Part shown: piece by piece, positions 10,155 through 18,124 of the stretch | How positions within the stretch are numbered: position 1 is the first letter of the stretch | Layout of the letters: each line of letters starts with the position of its first letter | DNA from: an uncultured Sutterella sp. | GTDB lineage: Bacteria > Pseudomonadota > Gammaproteobacteria > Burkholderiales > Burkholderiaceae_F | Direction: 5' to 3' | NCBI GenBank assembly: GCA_900538905.1 | Contig: UPZS01000001.1 | Location: forward strand, 127,691 to 191,690 | Length of the DNA stretch: 64,000 nucleotides | Translations under genes and position numbers: made by a program | The notes under the pieces: model-generated | Told to the model about the DNA's origin: nothing | What the model saw: the letters and a program-made list of their open reading frames with translations, nothing else | Database searches by the model: none

Positions 10155-11345
10155 ATGAGTGACTCGATTGATTACATGCAGGCGGGACCTGCAACGGTTT
10201 TGGTGCATGCAGGGCGTCACCGCAATAAGGAACATCGTTTCGTCAACCCGCCGATTGTCAAGGGCTCAACCGTGCTGCACGAGTCTGTCAAGGACATGAT
10301 TGAGCGCGAGGAACATCGCAACCAATTGATCGAGGATGTGCCCACGTACGGTATCTGGGGCACGGAAACGCATCAAGCGTTTTACGAAGCTATGAAAACG
10401 CTCGAGGGCGCCGCGGGCGTCTGGGCGTTTGCATCGGGACTGGCGAGCACGACAACGCCGCTTTTTGCGTTTGTGCATGCTGGGTGTCATGCGCTTTTCA
10501 TGGACACAATCTATGGCCCCACGCGTGACTTTGCTGAAAAGATTCTCGTGAAAATGGGTGTGGAAGTAGAGTTTTTCGACCCTTATATCGGCGCGGATAT
10601 TGAAAAGAAGTTCAAGCCCAACACGACGCTTTTGGTGATGGAAACTCCGGGGTCTCATAGCTTTGAATTGCCTGATGTGCCGGCGATTGCTGCCGAATGC
10701 AAGAAGCATGGTGTCTGGAGCGTGATCGACAACACGTGGGCGACGCCTCTTTACTTCAAGCCCCTGGCCGTGGGCGTCGATGTGGTTGTGCATGCCGCCA
10801 CCAAATACATTGCCGGACATTCCGACATCTTGATGGGCGTGGTGTGCTGCAACGAAAAAGCCTGGCCCAAGGTGTTTGACGCTGTGACAACAATGGGACA
10901 GACCGCAACGCCCGACGACGTTTATGTCGCTTATCGAGGTTTGCACACGATGAAAGCGCGCATTGAAGCGGCTTTTGAAAACGCCAGGCAAGTGGTTGCC
11001 TGGCTTCAGAATCGTCCCGAGGTTGAAAAGGTGCTCTGGCCGGTTCTTGAAAGCCATCCGGATCACGCGATTTTCAAGCGCGACTTTACGGGCGGAACAA
11101 CGCTTTTTTCCGTGGTCTTCAAGCCGGAATTCGACGGCAAATTGGCGCCGATGATTGATGCGCTCAAAATTTTCGGCCGCGGCTATTCCTGGGGTGGTTT
11201 CGAGAGTTTGCTGATTCCGGGCTACGGCAAGCGGACTGAACGAAACTCGCCTTTTAGTCGCATGGTTCGCGTGGCCGTCGGTCTGGAAGATCCTAAAGAT
11301 TTGATTGCCGACTTGCAGCAGGCTTTTGAAAAGCTCGCGAACTGA
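10155..11345 (+). CDS. metC: cystathionine beta-lyase
   Basis: Product of 396 residues of the Cys/Met metabolism PLP-enzyme family. The PLP lysine is in HAATKYIAGHSD. YGIWGTETHQAFYEAMKTLEG and SGLASTTTPLFAFVHAG match MetC rather than the gamma-synthase MetB. The closing region GYSWGGFESLLIPG also fits MetC. It cleaves cystathionine to homocysteine, pyruvate and ammonia in methionine synthesis. It starts at ATG 10155 after AAGGAAAAC, 48 bases after recQ, with no terminator between, so cotranscription is possible. Confidence 0.93.
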   Translation: MSDSIDYMQAGPATVLVHAGRHRNKEHRFVNPPIVKGSTVLHESVKDMIEREEHRNQLIEDVPTYGIWGTETHQAFYEAMKTLEGAAGVWAFASGLASTTTPLFAFVHAGCHALFMDTIYGPTRDFAEKILVKMGVEVEFFDPYIGADIEKKFKPNTTLLVMETPGSHSFELPDVPAIAAECKKHGVWSVIDNTWATPLYFKPLAVGVDVVVHAATKYIAGHSDILMGVVCCNEKAWPKVFDAVTTMGQTATPDDVYVAYRGLHTMKARIEAAFENARQVVAWLQNRPEVEKVLWPVLESHPDHAIFKRDFTGGTTLFSVVFKPEFDGKLAPMIDALKIFGRGYSWGGFESLLIPGYGKRTERNSPFSRMVRVAVGLEDPKDLIADLQQAFEKLAN

Positions 11346-11527
11346 GAGTCTGTGTCAAAAAAGCCTCATTGCGGGCATCACGTAGGATTTTTGGAGTGAA
11401 ATTTCCCGCAAGATCCGTATGTGCGGCGGTCGTGGTGTAGACTCAAACGGATGACCTGCGTTTGAACGCAGACGCGGGCGTTGTGAACGTGGATTGAGAG
11501 CAGATCCTGCAAACCGAGGAGAAAGAA

Positions 11528-12439
11528 ATGATTTTGCAGAAGATCAGAGGTTTTTTTGAATGGCTTGGCAAGCGAAGCATGGCAAAAAGCCGCAAGGTGC
11601 TCAATTACGAATGGACAACGATGCGTCCCGAGGGGGAAGCACCGGTTAAGACCGTGAATATCGATGAGCCGGAGGCTTCCGTGCGCTCCGCGCCCGTGAA
11701 GACCGTGGAGGTTGAATCGGTCAAGCCCGCTGCGGCGGCTCCCGTTGCTGCAACCCAGAGCGCTGCGGTTGATGCAGAAAAGCAAATGGTTGCCGTACTT
11801 AAAGTACTAACCATTCGCGACGCCGTTGAAGCGCTTCAGGCCAAGTTTGAGAACGCGGCCGATGTGCGTCGCAGTCGTGTGGCTCTGTTGGCTTATCTGA
11901 AGGATTCACCCGAAGCGGTTGCTTTCCTGCAAGAAAAGGTCAAGGAAAAGAAGAAGGCGACAAAGAAACCCGCAAAGAAGACTCCTGTCAAGAAGCCGGC
12001 ACCTAAGAGTGTTCAGGAGGCAAGCTCCGTGCAGGCGGATGTTGCCGAAGAAAAGAAGCCTGTTAAAGCGATTAGGAAACCTGCCGTGAAAAGGGCGGCT
12101 CCGAAAAAGGTTGCTGTGACTGAACCGGGGACACCGGTTGAGACTACGGCAGTGGAACCGTCTGTCGAAGCAGCTTCAAAGGGCGAAGAATCGAAGCCAG
12201 TCGTTAAGAAGACCGTTCGCAAGACAGCGGTCAAACGAACAGCGGCAAAGAAGACGGCCACGCCGACTGAAGAGAAGCAAGAGGCTCCCGTAAAGAAGAC
12301 TGTCGCGAAAAAGACAACGACAAGAAAGCCTACGGCAAAGAGGTCGACTGCGCGTAAGGTTGCACCCAAAGTGACGGATGAAGTCAAACCGGCAGAGCAA
12401 TCTGCCGAAGCGGCTCCTGTTGCCGACAAGGCTTCATAA
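11528..12439 (+). CDS. alanine/lysine-rich protein with histone-H1-like tail, function unknown
   Basis: Product of 303 residues starting at ATG 11528 behind AGGAGAAAG. Three parts are visible: a short amphipathic N-terminus (MILQKIRGFFEWLGK); a folded-looking middle around residues 75-140 (VLKVLTIRDAVEALQAKFE); and a tail of about 160 residues built of repeated K-K/T/P/A motifs such as KKATKKPAKKTPVKKPAPK. The tail resembles bacterial H1-like nucleoid proteins (AlgP, BphA1 type), which bind DNA non-specifically. The N-terminal part is not from those families as far as I can tell. It stands alone and is closed by a strong terminator. DNA binding is inference from composition. Confidence 0.75.
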   Translation: MILQKIRGFFEWLGKRSMAKSRKVLNYEWTTMRPEGEAPVKTVNIDEPEASVRSAPVKTVEVESVKPAAAAPVAATQSAAVDAEKQMVAVLKVLTIRDAVEALQAKFENAADVRRSRVALLAYLKDSPEAVAFLQEKVKEKKKATKKPAKKTPVKKPAPKSVQEASSVQADVAEEKKPVKAIRKPAVKRAAPKKVAVTEPGTPVETTAVEPSVEAASKGEESKPVVKKTVRKTAVKRTAAKKTATPTEEKQEAPVKKTVAKKTTTRKPTAKRSTARKVAPKVTDEVKPAEQSAEAAPVADKAS

Positions 12440-12462
12440 GTAGCGGTCGTTCAGGACCACGA

Positions 12463-12490
12463 CAAAGGCGCCCGCGGGCGCCTTTGTTTC
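12463..12490. terminator. bidirectional intrinsic terminator
   Basis: A perfect 10-bp stem CAAAGGCGCC / GGCGCCTTTG with CGCG loop (12463-12486) followed by TTTCG. It lies between the stop of the H1-like gene and the convergent stop of the DUF2721 gene, so it can serve both strands. Confidence 0.85.
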
Positions 12491-12491
12491 G

Positions 12492-12920
12492 TCAGTGATG
12501 TACGCTGATGCCGAGAGCTTTGAGTGAGGTTCCCACTTCAAGCGAGAAGTACGCTGTGGAAATCACGATCATGGCCACAGAGGCGAGCAGGAAAACATGC
12601 TTGGCGGTGTCGAGATCCAAATCGAAAATGGCTCCGAGCGTGCTTGTCAGAACGAGCAGCCCCGCACAGGCCGCCGAGAGCACCACAAAGAGAATCGCTT
12701 TGCGAAGCAGTTCGGCACGATGAAAGATGAGTTCGATGGCTTCGGCCAGATGCGGATCGGTGCCGCCCGTCATTTCATCGGCGTGCAGAAGCTGACGGAC
12801 GCGTGCGGTTGTGTGGTCGTAGCGAGCCGACATCGTTAAAAGCAGAAGACCGACGCCCGAAATGAGCGTAATCGGCGTAAGTGCCGAGCTGAGGATCAGC
12901 GAGAAATCAATGTGATTCAT
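12492..12920 (-). CDS. DUF2721 membrane protein, copy B
   Basis: Product of 142 residues. It contains three hydrophobic segments: LILSSALTPITLISGVGLLLL at the start, AILFVVLSAACAGLLVL in the middle, and HVFLLASVAMIVISTAYF near the end. The conserved FHRAELLRKAI stretch after a cytosolic loop is typical of DUF2721. Function is unknown in the family. It is a close paralogue of the gene immediately upstream on the same strand, and the two probably form one transcript. Confidence 0.85.
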   Translation of the reverse strand: MNHIDFSLILSSALTPITLISGVGLLLLTMSARYDHTTARVRQLLHADEMTGGTDPHLAEAIELIFHRAELLRKAILFVVLSAACAGLLVLTSTLGAIFDLDLDTAKHVFLLASVAMIVISTAYFSLEVGTSLKALGISVHH

Positions 12921-12934
12921 AGCAACCGGGCAGA

Positions 12935-13396
12935 TTAGTTGGTGAAACGACGGCGGCGGATGGCGCTTTCCTGTTCCTTGCGCAGTGCCAGAGCTTTGAG
13001 CGACGTGGTCACTTCAAGCGCAAAGAAAACGGTGGAGATGACGATCAAGCCGACGCAGCACAAGAGGAGCACGTGCTTGGCGACCAGAAGGTCGACCCCG
13101 AACATCCCCTCAAGTGTGGACGCTAAAACGAGCAGGCCGGAGCTGGCTGCCGATAGCACGACGAAAAGAATGGCTTTGCGCAGCAGTTCGGCTCGGTGAT
13201 AGTTGAGAATCAGACGTTCTTCGATGCCCGGGTCAAAATCCGGAGAGCGTCCTTGTTGGCGAAGATTCTCGCGGACGCGGTCGCAGGCTTGTGCATAGCG
13301 GGCCGACATGGCCATGAGCAGCAGCCCCACGCCTGAAATCAGGGTGATGGGCGTGAGTGCCGAGCTCAGGATGGAAGCAAAATCAATGTGCGGCAT
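12935..13396 (-). CDS. DUF2721 membrane protein, copy A
   Basis: Product of 153 residues starting at ATG 13396 (MPHIDFASILSSALTPITL). The frame is open further upstream but that extension overlaps the ybaK-like gene's terminator and is not family-like. It shares with copy B the near-identical blocks ILSSALTPITLISGVGLLL and YHRAELLRKAILFVVLSAA, and ends with a basic tail (RRRRFTN). Fourteen bases separate it from copy B. The pair is a tandem duplication. Confidence 0.85.
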   Translation of the reverse strand: MPHIDFASILSSALTPITLISGVGLLLMAMSARYAQACDRVRENLRQQGRSPDFDPGIEERLILNYHRAELLRKAILFVVLSAASSGLLVLASTLEGMFGVDLLVAKHVLLLCCVGLIVISTVFFALEVTTSLKALALRKEQESAIRRRRFTN

Positions 13397-13410
13397 TTGA
13401 CACTGAAAAA

Positions 13411-13451
13411 AGAAAATTGGACGCCCCTTCGAGGGATTTCGAAAAGGGGCG
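13411..13451 (-). terminator. intrinsic terminator of the YbaK-like gene
   Basis: On the minus strand, an 8-bp GC-rich stem CGCCCCTT / AAGGGGCG (13422-13429 with 13444-13451) is followed by an AT-rich run with TTTTCTTTTTT. It begins just past the stop at 13458 and precedes DUF2721 copy A. Confidence 0.7.
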
Positions 13452-13457
13452 CAAATT

Positions 13458-13967
13458 TTATTCAATTTCAGTGGGTTCGGACGATTTGAGGAAAGAAATT
13501 TCTTTTGGTGCCACGATGCGGTGGAAATCTTCGGTGTTGATGATGATGGAGACGTCGCGCGCTCCCGCATTGAAGGCGAGCTCTTCGTAACGGGTAAAAA
13601 GCGTCGGGTCGGCAACGCCGAGAAGTTTTTCATGCAATGCGACGGGCGGCACGGCACCCAGAATGCAACCGGTGAGCTCCATTACTTCTTCGGGACTGCA
13701 AAGACCGGCGCGGGTGGCGCCCAGAGCATGCGCGAGCATTTTAAGGTCGGCTTGCTGGTCGGCCGGCAGCACGGCAAGGACATATTGTTTGACGCCGTTT
13801 CCCTTGGCCATGCACACCAGTGCTTTGGCGCCTTGTCCCACCTCGGTACCGCGCACTTTGGCAACCGATTCGCTGGAGCGGTCGCCTGCGGGGTGATGCA
13901 CGACGCGATAGCGAGCCTGACCAGCATCAAATTTCTCGCAGAGTTTTTGAAGAACGTTTTCAACCAT
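13458..13967 (-). CDS. YbaK/EbsC-type aminoacyl-tRNA deacylase
   Basis: Product of 169 residues from ATG 13967; a GTG five codons upstream (13982) is an alternative. The family core is visible: YRVVHHPAGDRSSESVAKVRGT, then GAKALVCMAKGNGVKQYVLAVLPAD with the conserved lysine of the editing pocket, and LGCPEE-like AGLCSPEEVMELTGCILGAVPP. Members hydrolyse mischarged tRNA in trans (for example Cys-tRNA-Pro or Ala-tRNA-Pro); which tRNA this one edits cannot be told. Monocistronic, with its own terminator. Confidence 0.85.
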   Translation of the reverse strand: MVENVLQKLCEKFDAGQARYRVVHHPAGDRSSESVAKVRGTEVGQGAKALVCMAKGNGVKQYVLAVLPADQQADLKMLAHALGATRAGLCSPEEVMELTGCILGAVPPVALHEKLLGVADPTLFTRYEELAFNAGARDVSIIINTEDFHRIVAPKEISFLKSSEPTEIE

Positions 13968-14081
13968 AATGTGTCTTTTCACAAACTAAAACGGAAAAAC
14001 ATTCTCATCATAAACGCATCGCGCGAAACCAAAATAAAATGAAAGGCCTTAAACCGCGGAGGCGGTCATTGATGACAATGA

Positions 14082-14513
14082 ATGGAAAGTATGGTTGAAG
14101 GCACCGTTTTAGGGTTTGATTTTGGCGAAAAGCGAATCGGCGTGGCCGTCGGTTCGACGCTGACGGGTTCGGCACGACCGCTGTGCATTATTCAGGCCGG
14201 CGCCGGAAAGGATGCCAAATGGCAGGTCATTGCCGATCTAGTGGTCCAATGGGAGCCGTCGGCATTTGTTGTGGGGTTGCCCACACAGCGCGACGGATCG
14301 GCGGAACCGGCCACACGCATGGCTTTGAATTTTGCCAAGCGACTTTATGGCCGAACGAAGTTGCCTGTTTACATGACCGACGAGCGCTTTTCGTCGGTGG
14401 TGGTGGACGACGGTACCGGGGCGTTTGACGATAAGTCGGCCGCCGTTATTCTTCAGCAATGGTTTGACGAAGGCTCTCCCGAGTGTCGGCCACAGGACAT
14501 TGAAATTCAGTAA
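14082..14513 (+). CDS. ruvX: putative pre-16S rRNA nuclease / Holliday junction resolvase YqgF (RuvX)
   Basis: Product of 143 residues with an RNase H-like fold. The catalytic aspartate is in LGFDFGEKRIGVAVG (Asp13). VVGLPTQRDGS and DERFSS follow, and the C-terminal acidic site with KSAAVILQQWFD closes the domain. Family members mature the 5' end of 16S rRNA and were earlier proposed to resolve Holliday junctions. ATG 14082 and ATG 14091 are both possible starts. It leads an operon with the acyltransferase and thioesterase that follow. Confidence 0.92.
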   Translation: MESMVEGTVLGFDFGEKRIGVAVGSTLTGSARPLCIIQAGAGKDAKWQVIADLVVQWEPSAFVVGLPTQRDGSAEPATRMALNFAKRLYGRTKLPVYMTDERFSSVVVDDGTGAFDDKSAAVILQQWFDEGSPECRPQDIEIQ

Positions 14514-14526
14514 AGGCAGGTGGAAG

Positions 14527-15354
14527 ATGCAAATGCTGATCGGTGCGGCTCGTTTTATTGCCGTCTTTGTGTACATCTTGTGTTGCTTTGTCATCATTTT
14601 CGGTGTGTTTCCGTTTTCAACTCCCGAAGGGAAAGGGCGCATCATTCGGCGTTGGTCGGCTCGTATCTTGCGTTGGCTCGGCGTCAAAGTGGACGTTTTC
14701 GGTCAGTACAGAGGAGATGCTCGCGTCCGGGACAGCGGACGCACGCCCGGCCAGGTCGGTCGCCTGATAGTGGCCAACCATATTTCGTTTTTGGATATTT
14801 TTGCGCTCAACTGCGTATTTCCGTCCGCGTTCGTAGCCAAAGCTGAGATTGCGCGTTGGCCCGTGTTCGGCATGATTGCCAAGTCTGTGGATACGGTTTT
14901 TATTGAGCGCGGCAACCGTCGTTCGCTGATCAATACCGCGGAGGCCATGGCCAAGGCCTTGGATGAAGGCCGAAATCTTCTGATGTTTCCGGAAGGAACA
15001 ACATCCGACGGTACCGGTCTTAAGAAGATGCATGGCAACCTGATGGAAGGAGCCGTGCGCCGGCGCGCTGAGGTAATCCCCGTGGTGCTGCGGTATAAAA
15101 CGCAGGGAAAAGTGACGACTGTTCCGGCTTATGTGGGCGATGTCGGCCTTTTTGAATGCCTGTGGAAAGTGGTGACGATGGAAGATCTTCACTTGGAAAT
15201 TCATATGCTCGAACCGCTTCGCGGAGACAATCGCCATGAATTGTGCCGCCGGGTGAGCGCGGATATGTGTGCATTGATCGGATGTGTCGATCCATTGGCA
15301 GAGTTGGAAACTGTATCCGCAGCGGTCGCTGAAAAAGAAAAAGCAGGTGCGTGA
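14527..15354 (+). CDS. plsC: 1-acyl-sn-glycerol-3-phosphate acyltransferase
   Basis: Product of 275 residues. An N-terminal membrane segment (residues 9-30) precedes the PlsC domain with the catalytic NHISFLD (His85, Asp90) and the glycerol-phosphate site FPEGTTSDG. It adds the second acyl chain to lysophosphatidate at the inner membrane. Start ATG 14527 follows GGCAGGTGGAAG 13 bases after ruvX; longer in-frame starts lie within ruvX. It could be the housekeeping PlsC or a paralogue. Confidence 0.88.
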   Translation: MQMLIGAARFIAVFVYILCCFVIIFGVFPFSTPEGKGRIIRRWSARILRWLGVKVDVFGQYRGDARVRDSGRTPGQVGRLIVANHISFLDIFALNCVFPSAFVAKAEIARWPVFGMIAKSVDTVFIERGNRRSLINTAEAMAKALDEGRNLLMFPEGTTSDGTGLKKMHGNLMEGAVRRRAEVIPVVLRYKTQGKVTTVPAYVGDVGLFECLWKVVTMEDLHLEIHMLEPLRGDNRHELCRRVSADMCALIGCVDPLAELETVSAAVAEKEKAGA

Positions 15355-15848
15355 TGTTTGATGGAATTGCCAAATTCGAAGTGCAGGTCAAGCCTGAGGA
15401 TCTTGACGAACTCAACCACGTCAACAACGTCGTGTATATGCGCTGGATGGAGATGGCCGCACGAGAGGGCAGCGCTTTGGCCGGTTGGCCTACGGAACGC
15501 TATTTCAAGGAAGGACTTGGTGCGTGGGTGGTACGCAAGCACTGGATCGAATACCTGCGTGACTGCAAATTGGATGACACTGTCGAGGTCTATACCTGGG
15601 TGCAGGAGTTCTCTGCAAGCACCAGTTTGCGACGTTACGCGATGAAGGTCAACGGTAAATTGTGTTGCGTGGCAGCAACGGAATGGGTTTACATTGATTT
15701 AAAGACACGACGTGCGAGCGAGCTGCCAGAACAAGTTGCATCCTGCTTTCAGATTGTGCCTTCTGATGATCTGCGCCTTAAGGAGCTCGGCATTGCTCGC
15801 CCTGTTCGCTATTTACCCACGGCAATGCGAACAACCCATGCGGCTTGA
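15354..15848 (+). CDS. 4HBT hotdog-fold acyl-CoA/acyl-ACP thioesterase
   Basis: Product of 164 residues with the 4-hydroxybenzoyl-CoA thioesterase fold. LDELNHVNNVVYMRWMEMA carries the family Asp/Asn-His-x-N site. The TGA of plsC and this ATG share one base (TGATG). Substrate is unknown, though linkage to plsC suggests a fatty acyl thioester. It is the only free-standing thioesterase in the window, which matters because the aryl-polyene operon here lacks its usual one. Confidence 0.85.
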   Translation: MFDGIAKFEVQVKPEDLDELNHVNNVVYMRWMEMAAREGSALAGWPTERYFKEGLGAWVVRKHWIEYLRDCKLDDTVEVYTWVQEFSASTSLRRYAMKVNGKLCCVAATEWVYIDLKTRRASELPEQVASCFQIVPSDDLRLKELGIARPVRYLPTAMRTTHAA

Positions 15849-15976
15849 TGCAAAGCGACGCGATTATTTGAAGTTTTTTACCTGAGCAAGCGTTTTCAAT
15901 CGTGTCATAATCACCTGTGCTCTTGTAAGTGAACGCAGGTTCAGGATGTCTTGCGCTCTTTTTTCTGTCATTCGAT

Positions 15977-16786
15977 ATGTCTCTATCCGATCCATTCTTA
16001 AGCATTGAGGACGTGACGTTTAGCTACGGCAACGGCCGCGTCATTCTCAACGATGTGACGCTCCGATTCGGGAGAGGTCAGGTCGTGGCCATCATGGGCG
16101 GTTCGGGAATGGGCAAAACGACGCTGTTAAAGCTCATAGGCGGGTTGATCCGTCCGCAAAAGGGGCGCATTCTTTTTGACGGTACTGATGTGGCGACGGC
16201 CGATACGCAGGCTTTGTATCGGGCTCGGCGCAAGATGGGCATGCTTTTCCAGTTCGGCGCACTGTTTACAGATATGTCGGTATTTGAAAATGTGGCGTTC
16301 CCGCTGCGCGAGCAAACCGATTTTGATGAGGAAATGATTCGCGATCTTGTGCTCATGAAGCTTGACGCCGTGGGATTGCGCGGCGCTGCTGACTTGATGC
16401 CTAGTGCAATTTCGGGCGGTATGGCGCGTCGTGTGGCGCTAGCCCGCGCGATTGCACTGGACCCTGCACTCATCATGTACGACGAACCGTTTGCCGGGTT
16501 GGATCCGATTTCGATGGGGATCACCGCGCAACTTATTCGCAAACTTACCGACGCTCTGGAGGCGACGGCCATTATCGTGACACACGACGTGGCAGAAACG
16601 TTTGAGATTGCCGACTACGTTTATATGGTCAATGCAGGCCGCATTGCAGCGCAGGGGACGCCCGAGGAACTCACGGCTTCAACCGATCCGTACGTCTGCC
16701 AATTCCTGAAGGGACTGCCTGATGGTCCGGTGGCCTTCCATTACCCGGCCAAATCAGTGGAAGAAGAATTTGGGGTGCGGGTATGA
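15977..16786 (+). CDS. mlaF: phospholipid transport ATP-binding protein MlaF
   Basis: Product of 269 residues. Walker A is GGSGMGKTTLLK; the signature is the Mla-type ISGGMARRVALARAI; Walker B is MYDEPFAGLDP. GMLFQFGALFTDMSVFENVAFPLRE is diagnostic for MlaF. ATG 15977 is chosen over in-frame upstream codons because family alignment begins here. It powers retrograde phospholipid transfer from the outer membrane with MlaE, MlaD and MlaB. First gene of mlaFEDACB; it overlaps mlaE by 4 bases. Confidence 0.95.
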   Translation: MSLSDPFLSIEDVTFSYGNGRVILNDVTLRFGRGQVVAIMGGSGMGKTTLLKLIGGLIRPQKGRILFDGTDVATADTQALYRARRKMGMLFQFGALFTDMSVFENVAFPLREQTDFDEEMIRDLVLMKLDAVGLRGAADLMPSAISGGMARRVALARAIALDPALIMYDEPFAGLDPISMGITAQLIRKLTDALEATAIIVTHDVAETFEIADYVYMVNAGRIAAQGTPEELTASTDPYVCQFLKGLPDGPVAFHYPAKSVEEEFGVRV

Positions 16787-17568
16787 ATATATTGGTGAAT
16801 TTTTTCTGCTGGCTGGGACGATATTCCATTCGTCAGATCCGAGCGATCGGTCGCCTGGCGCTTTTTTCATATCATGTTTTTCGGAATATTCCGGGTGCCT
16901 TGTCGCGTTTTTATCTGATTGCTCAGCAGACGCATTTCATCGGTAACTATTCGCTGTCGATTATTTCGGTGTCAGGCCTGTTTGTGGGCTTTGTGTTAGG
17001 TTTGCAGGGCTACTACGTGCTGGTGCGTTACGGCAGTGATCAGGCGCTCGGTGTGATGGTGGCACTTTCGCTGATGCGTGAGTTGGGTCCTGTGGTGGCG
17101 GCGCTGTTGTTTGCCGGCCGTGCAGGGACGTCGTTGACGGCCGAAATCGGTTTGATGCGCTCGGGTGAGCAGTTGGCGGCCATGGAAATGATGGGCGTTG
17201 ATCCGATTCGCCGTATCGTTGTACCGCGTTTCTTGGGCACGGTGATTTCAATGCCGTTGCTAGCCATTATCTTTTCGGCCGTCGGCATCATCGGCGCTTG
17301 GATTGTGGGCGTGGGTCTGATCGGAACGGATAACGGAGCCTTCTGGTCTCAGATGCAAGATGGCGTGGACTTTTTCTCGGATGTGGTCAACGGCGTTATT
17401 AAAAGCGTGGTCTTCGGTGTTGCCGTCGGGTTGATCGCGCTGTTTCAGGGTTATATCGCGCGACCGACGCCCGAAGGAGTTTCGCAGGCGACGACGCGTA
17501 CCGTGGTGGTGAGTTCGCTTCTGGTTTTAGGGCTTGACTTCATCATGACGGCTTTTATGTTCTCTTAA
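16783..17568 (+). CDS. mlaE: phospholipid transport permease MlaE
   Basis: Product of 261 residues of the MlaE family (DUF140). An N-terminal interfacial helix and five membrane helices are seen. The conserved stretch ALSLMRELGPVVAALLFAGRAG and the EIGLMRSGEQLAAMEMMGVDP coupling loop are present. It forms the inner-membrane dimer of the Mla complex. Translation is coupled to mlaF by an ATGA overlap. Confidence 0.95.
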   Translation: MNILVNFFCWLGRYSIRQIRAIGRLALFSYHVFRNIPGALSRFYLIAQQTHFIGNYSLSIISVSGLFVGFVLGLQGYYVLVRYGSDQALGVMVALSLMRELGPVVAALLFAGRAGTSLTAEIGLMRSGEQLAAMEMMGVDPIRRIVVPRFLGTVISMPLLAIIFSAVGIIGAWIVGVGLIGTDNGAFWSQMQDGVDFFSDVVNGVIKSVVFGVAVGLIALFQGYIARPTPEGVSQATTRTVVVSSLLVLGLDFIMTAFMFS

Positions 17569-17605
17569 TGGATAAGCGGTTTTGCCACGAGCTTCGGTGA
17601 AAACT

Positions 17606-18079
17606 ATGGAACGCAAGACAGTTGAATTTTGTGTGGGACTTTTCGTACTGCTAGGGTTTCTCGCCCTGATTTTCGTGTCGCTGCAGGCGGCTAATCTGGG
17701 AAACTTCAGTTGGAATGCGAAAACGTATGAGCTCAGTGCTAACTTCGACAACATTGGCGGTTTGAAGCCGCGTGCGCCCGTAAAGAGCGCAGGCGTCGTT
17801 GTGGGGCGCGTCAAGGAGATCACTTTTGACCAGGCCTCTTTCCAGGCGACAGTTGTGCTTAATATCGAATCGCAGTATAAGTTTCCGGCCGACAGTTCGG
17901 CTCAGATTCTGACCTCGGGGTTGCTCGGCGAGCAATACATTGGCATTTCTGCGGGCGGCGCAGATGAAGATATGGCTCCGGGGGCTCGTTTCGAGCAGAC
18001 GCAGTCAGCTGTCGTGCTTGAAAACCTGATTAGCCAGTTCATGCTGCAGTTTGCTGAAAAAGGCGGTTCGGAAAAGTAA
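17606..18079 (+). CDS. mlaD: phospholipid-binding MCE protein MlaD
   Basis: Product of 157 residues with one N-terminal membrane anchor (VGLFVLLGFLALIFVSL, about 9-25) and one MCE domain (about 38-115; FDNIGGLKPRAPVKSAGVVVGRV). The C-terminal helix LENLISQFMLQFA forms the hydrophobic pore in the hexamer. ATG 17606 is used; a GTG/TTG eight codons upstream is less likely. Periplasmic part of the Mla complex. Confidence 0.94.
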   Translation: MERKTVEFCVGLFVLLGFLALIFVSLQAANLGNFSWNAKTYELSANFDNIGGLKPRAPVKSAGVVVGRVKEITFDQASFQATVVLNIESQYKFPADSSAQILTSGLLGEQYIGISAGGADEDMAPGARFEQTQSAVVLENLISQFMLQFAEKGGSEK

Positions 18080-18124
18080 GTCTTTTTTGACAACAGACAT
18101 TCGCAAAGTAAAAGCAGGATAAAA

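Noticed and set aside
11930-12400. Tandem DNA repeat in the lysine-rich tail
   Set aside because: The repetition is at the amino-acid level with varied codons and spacing; no exact DNA tandem repeat is evident.
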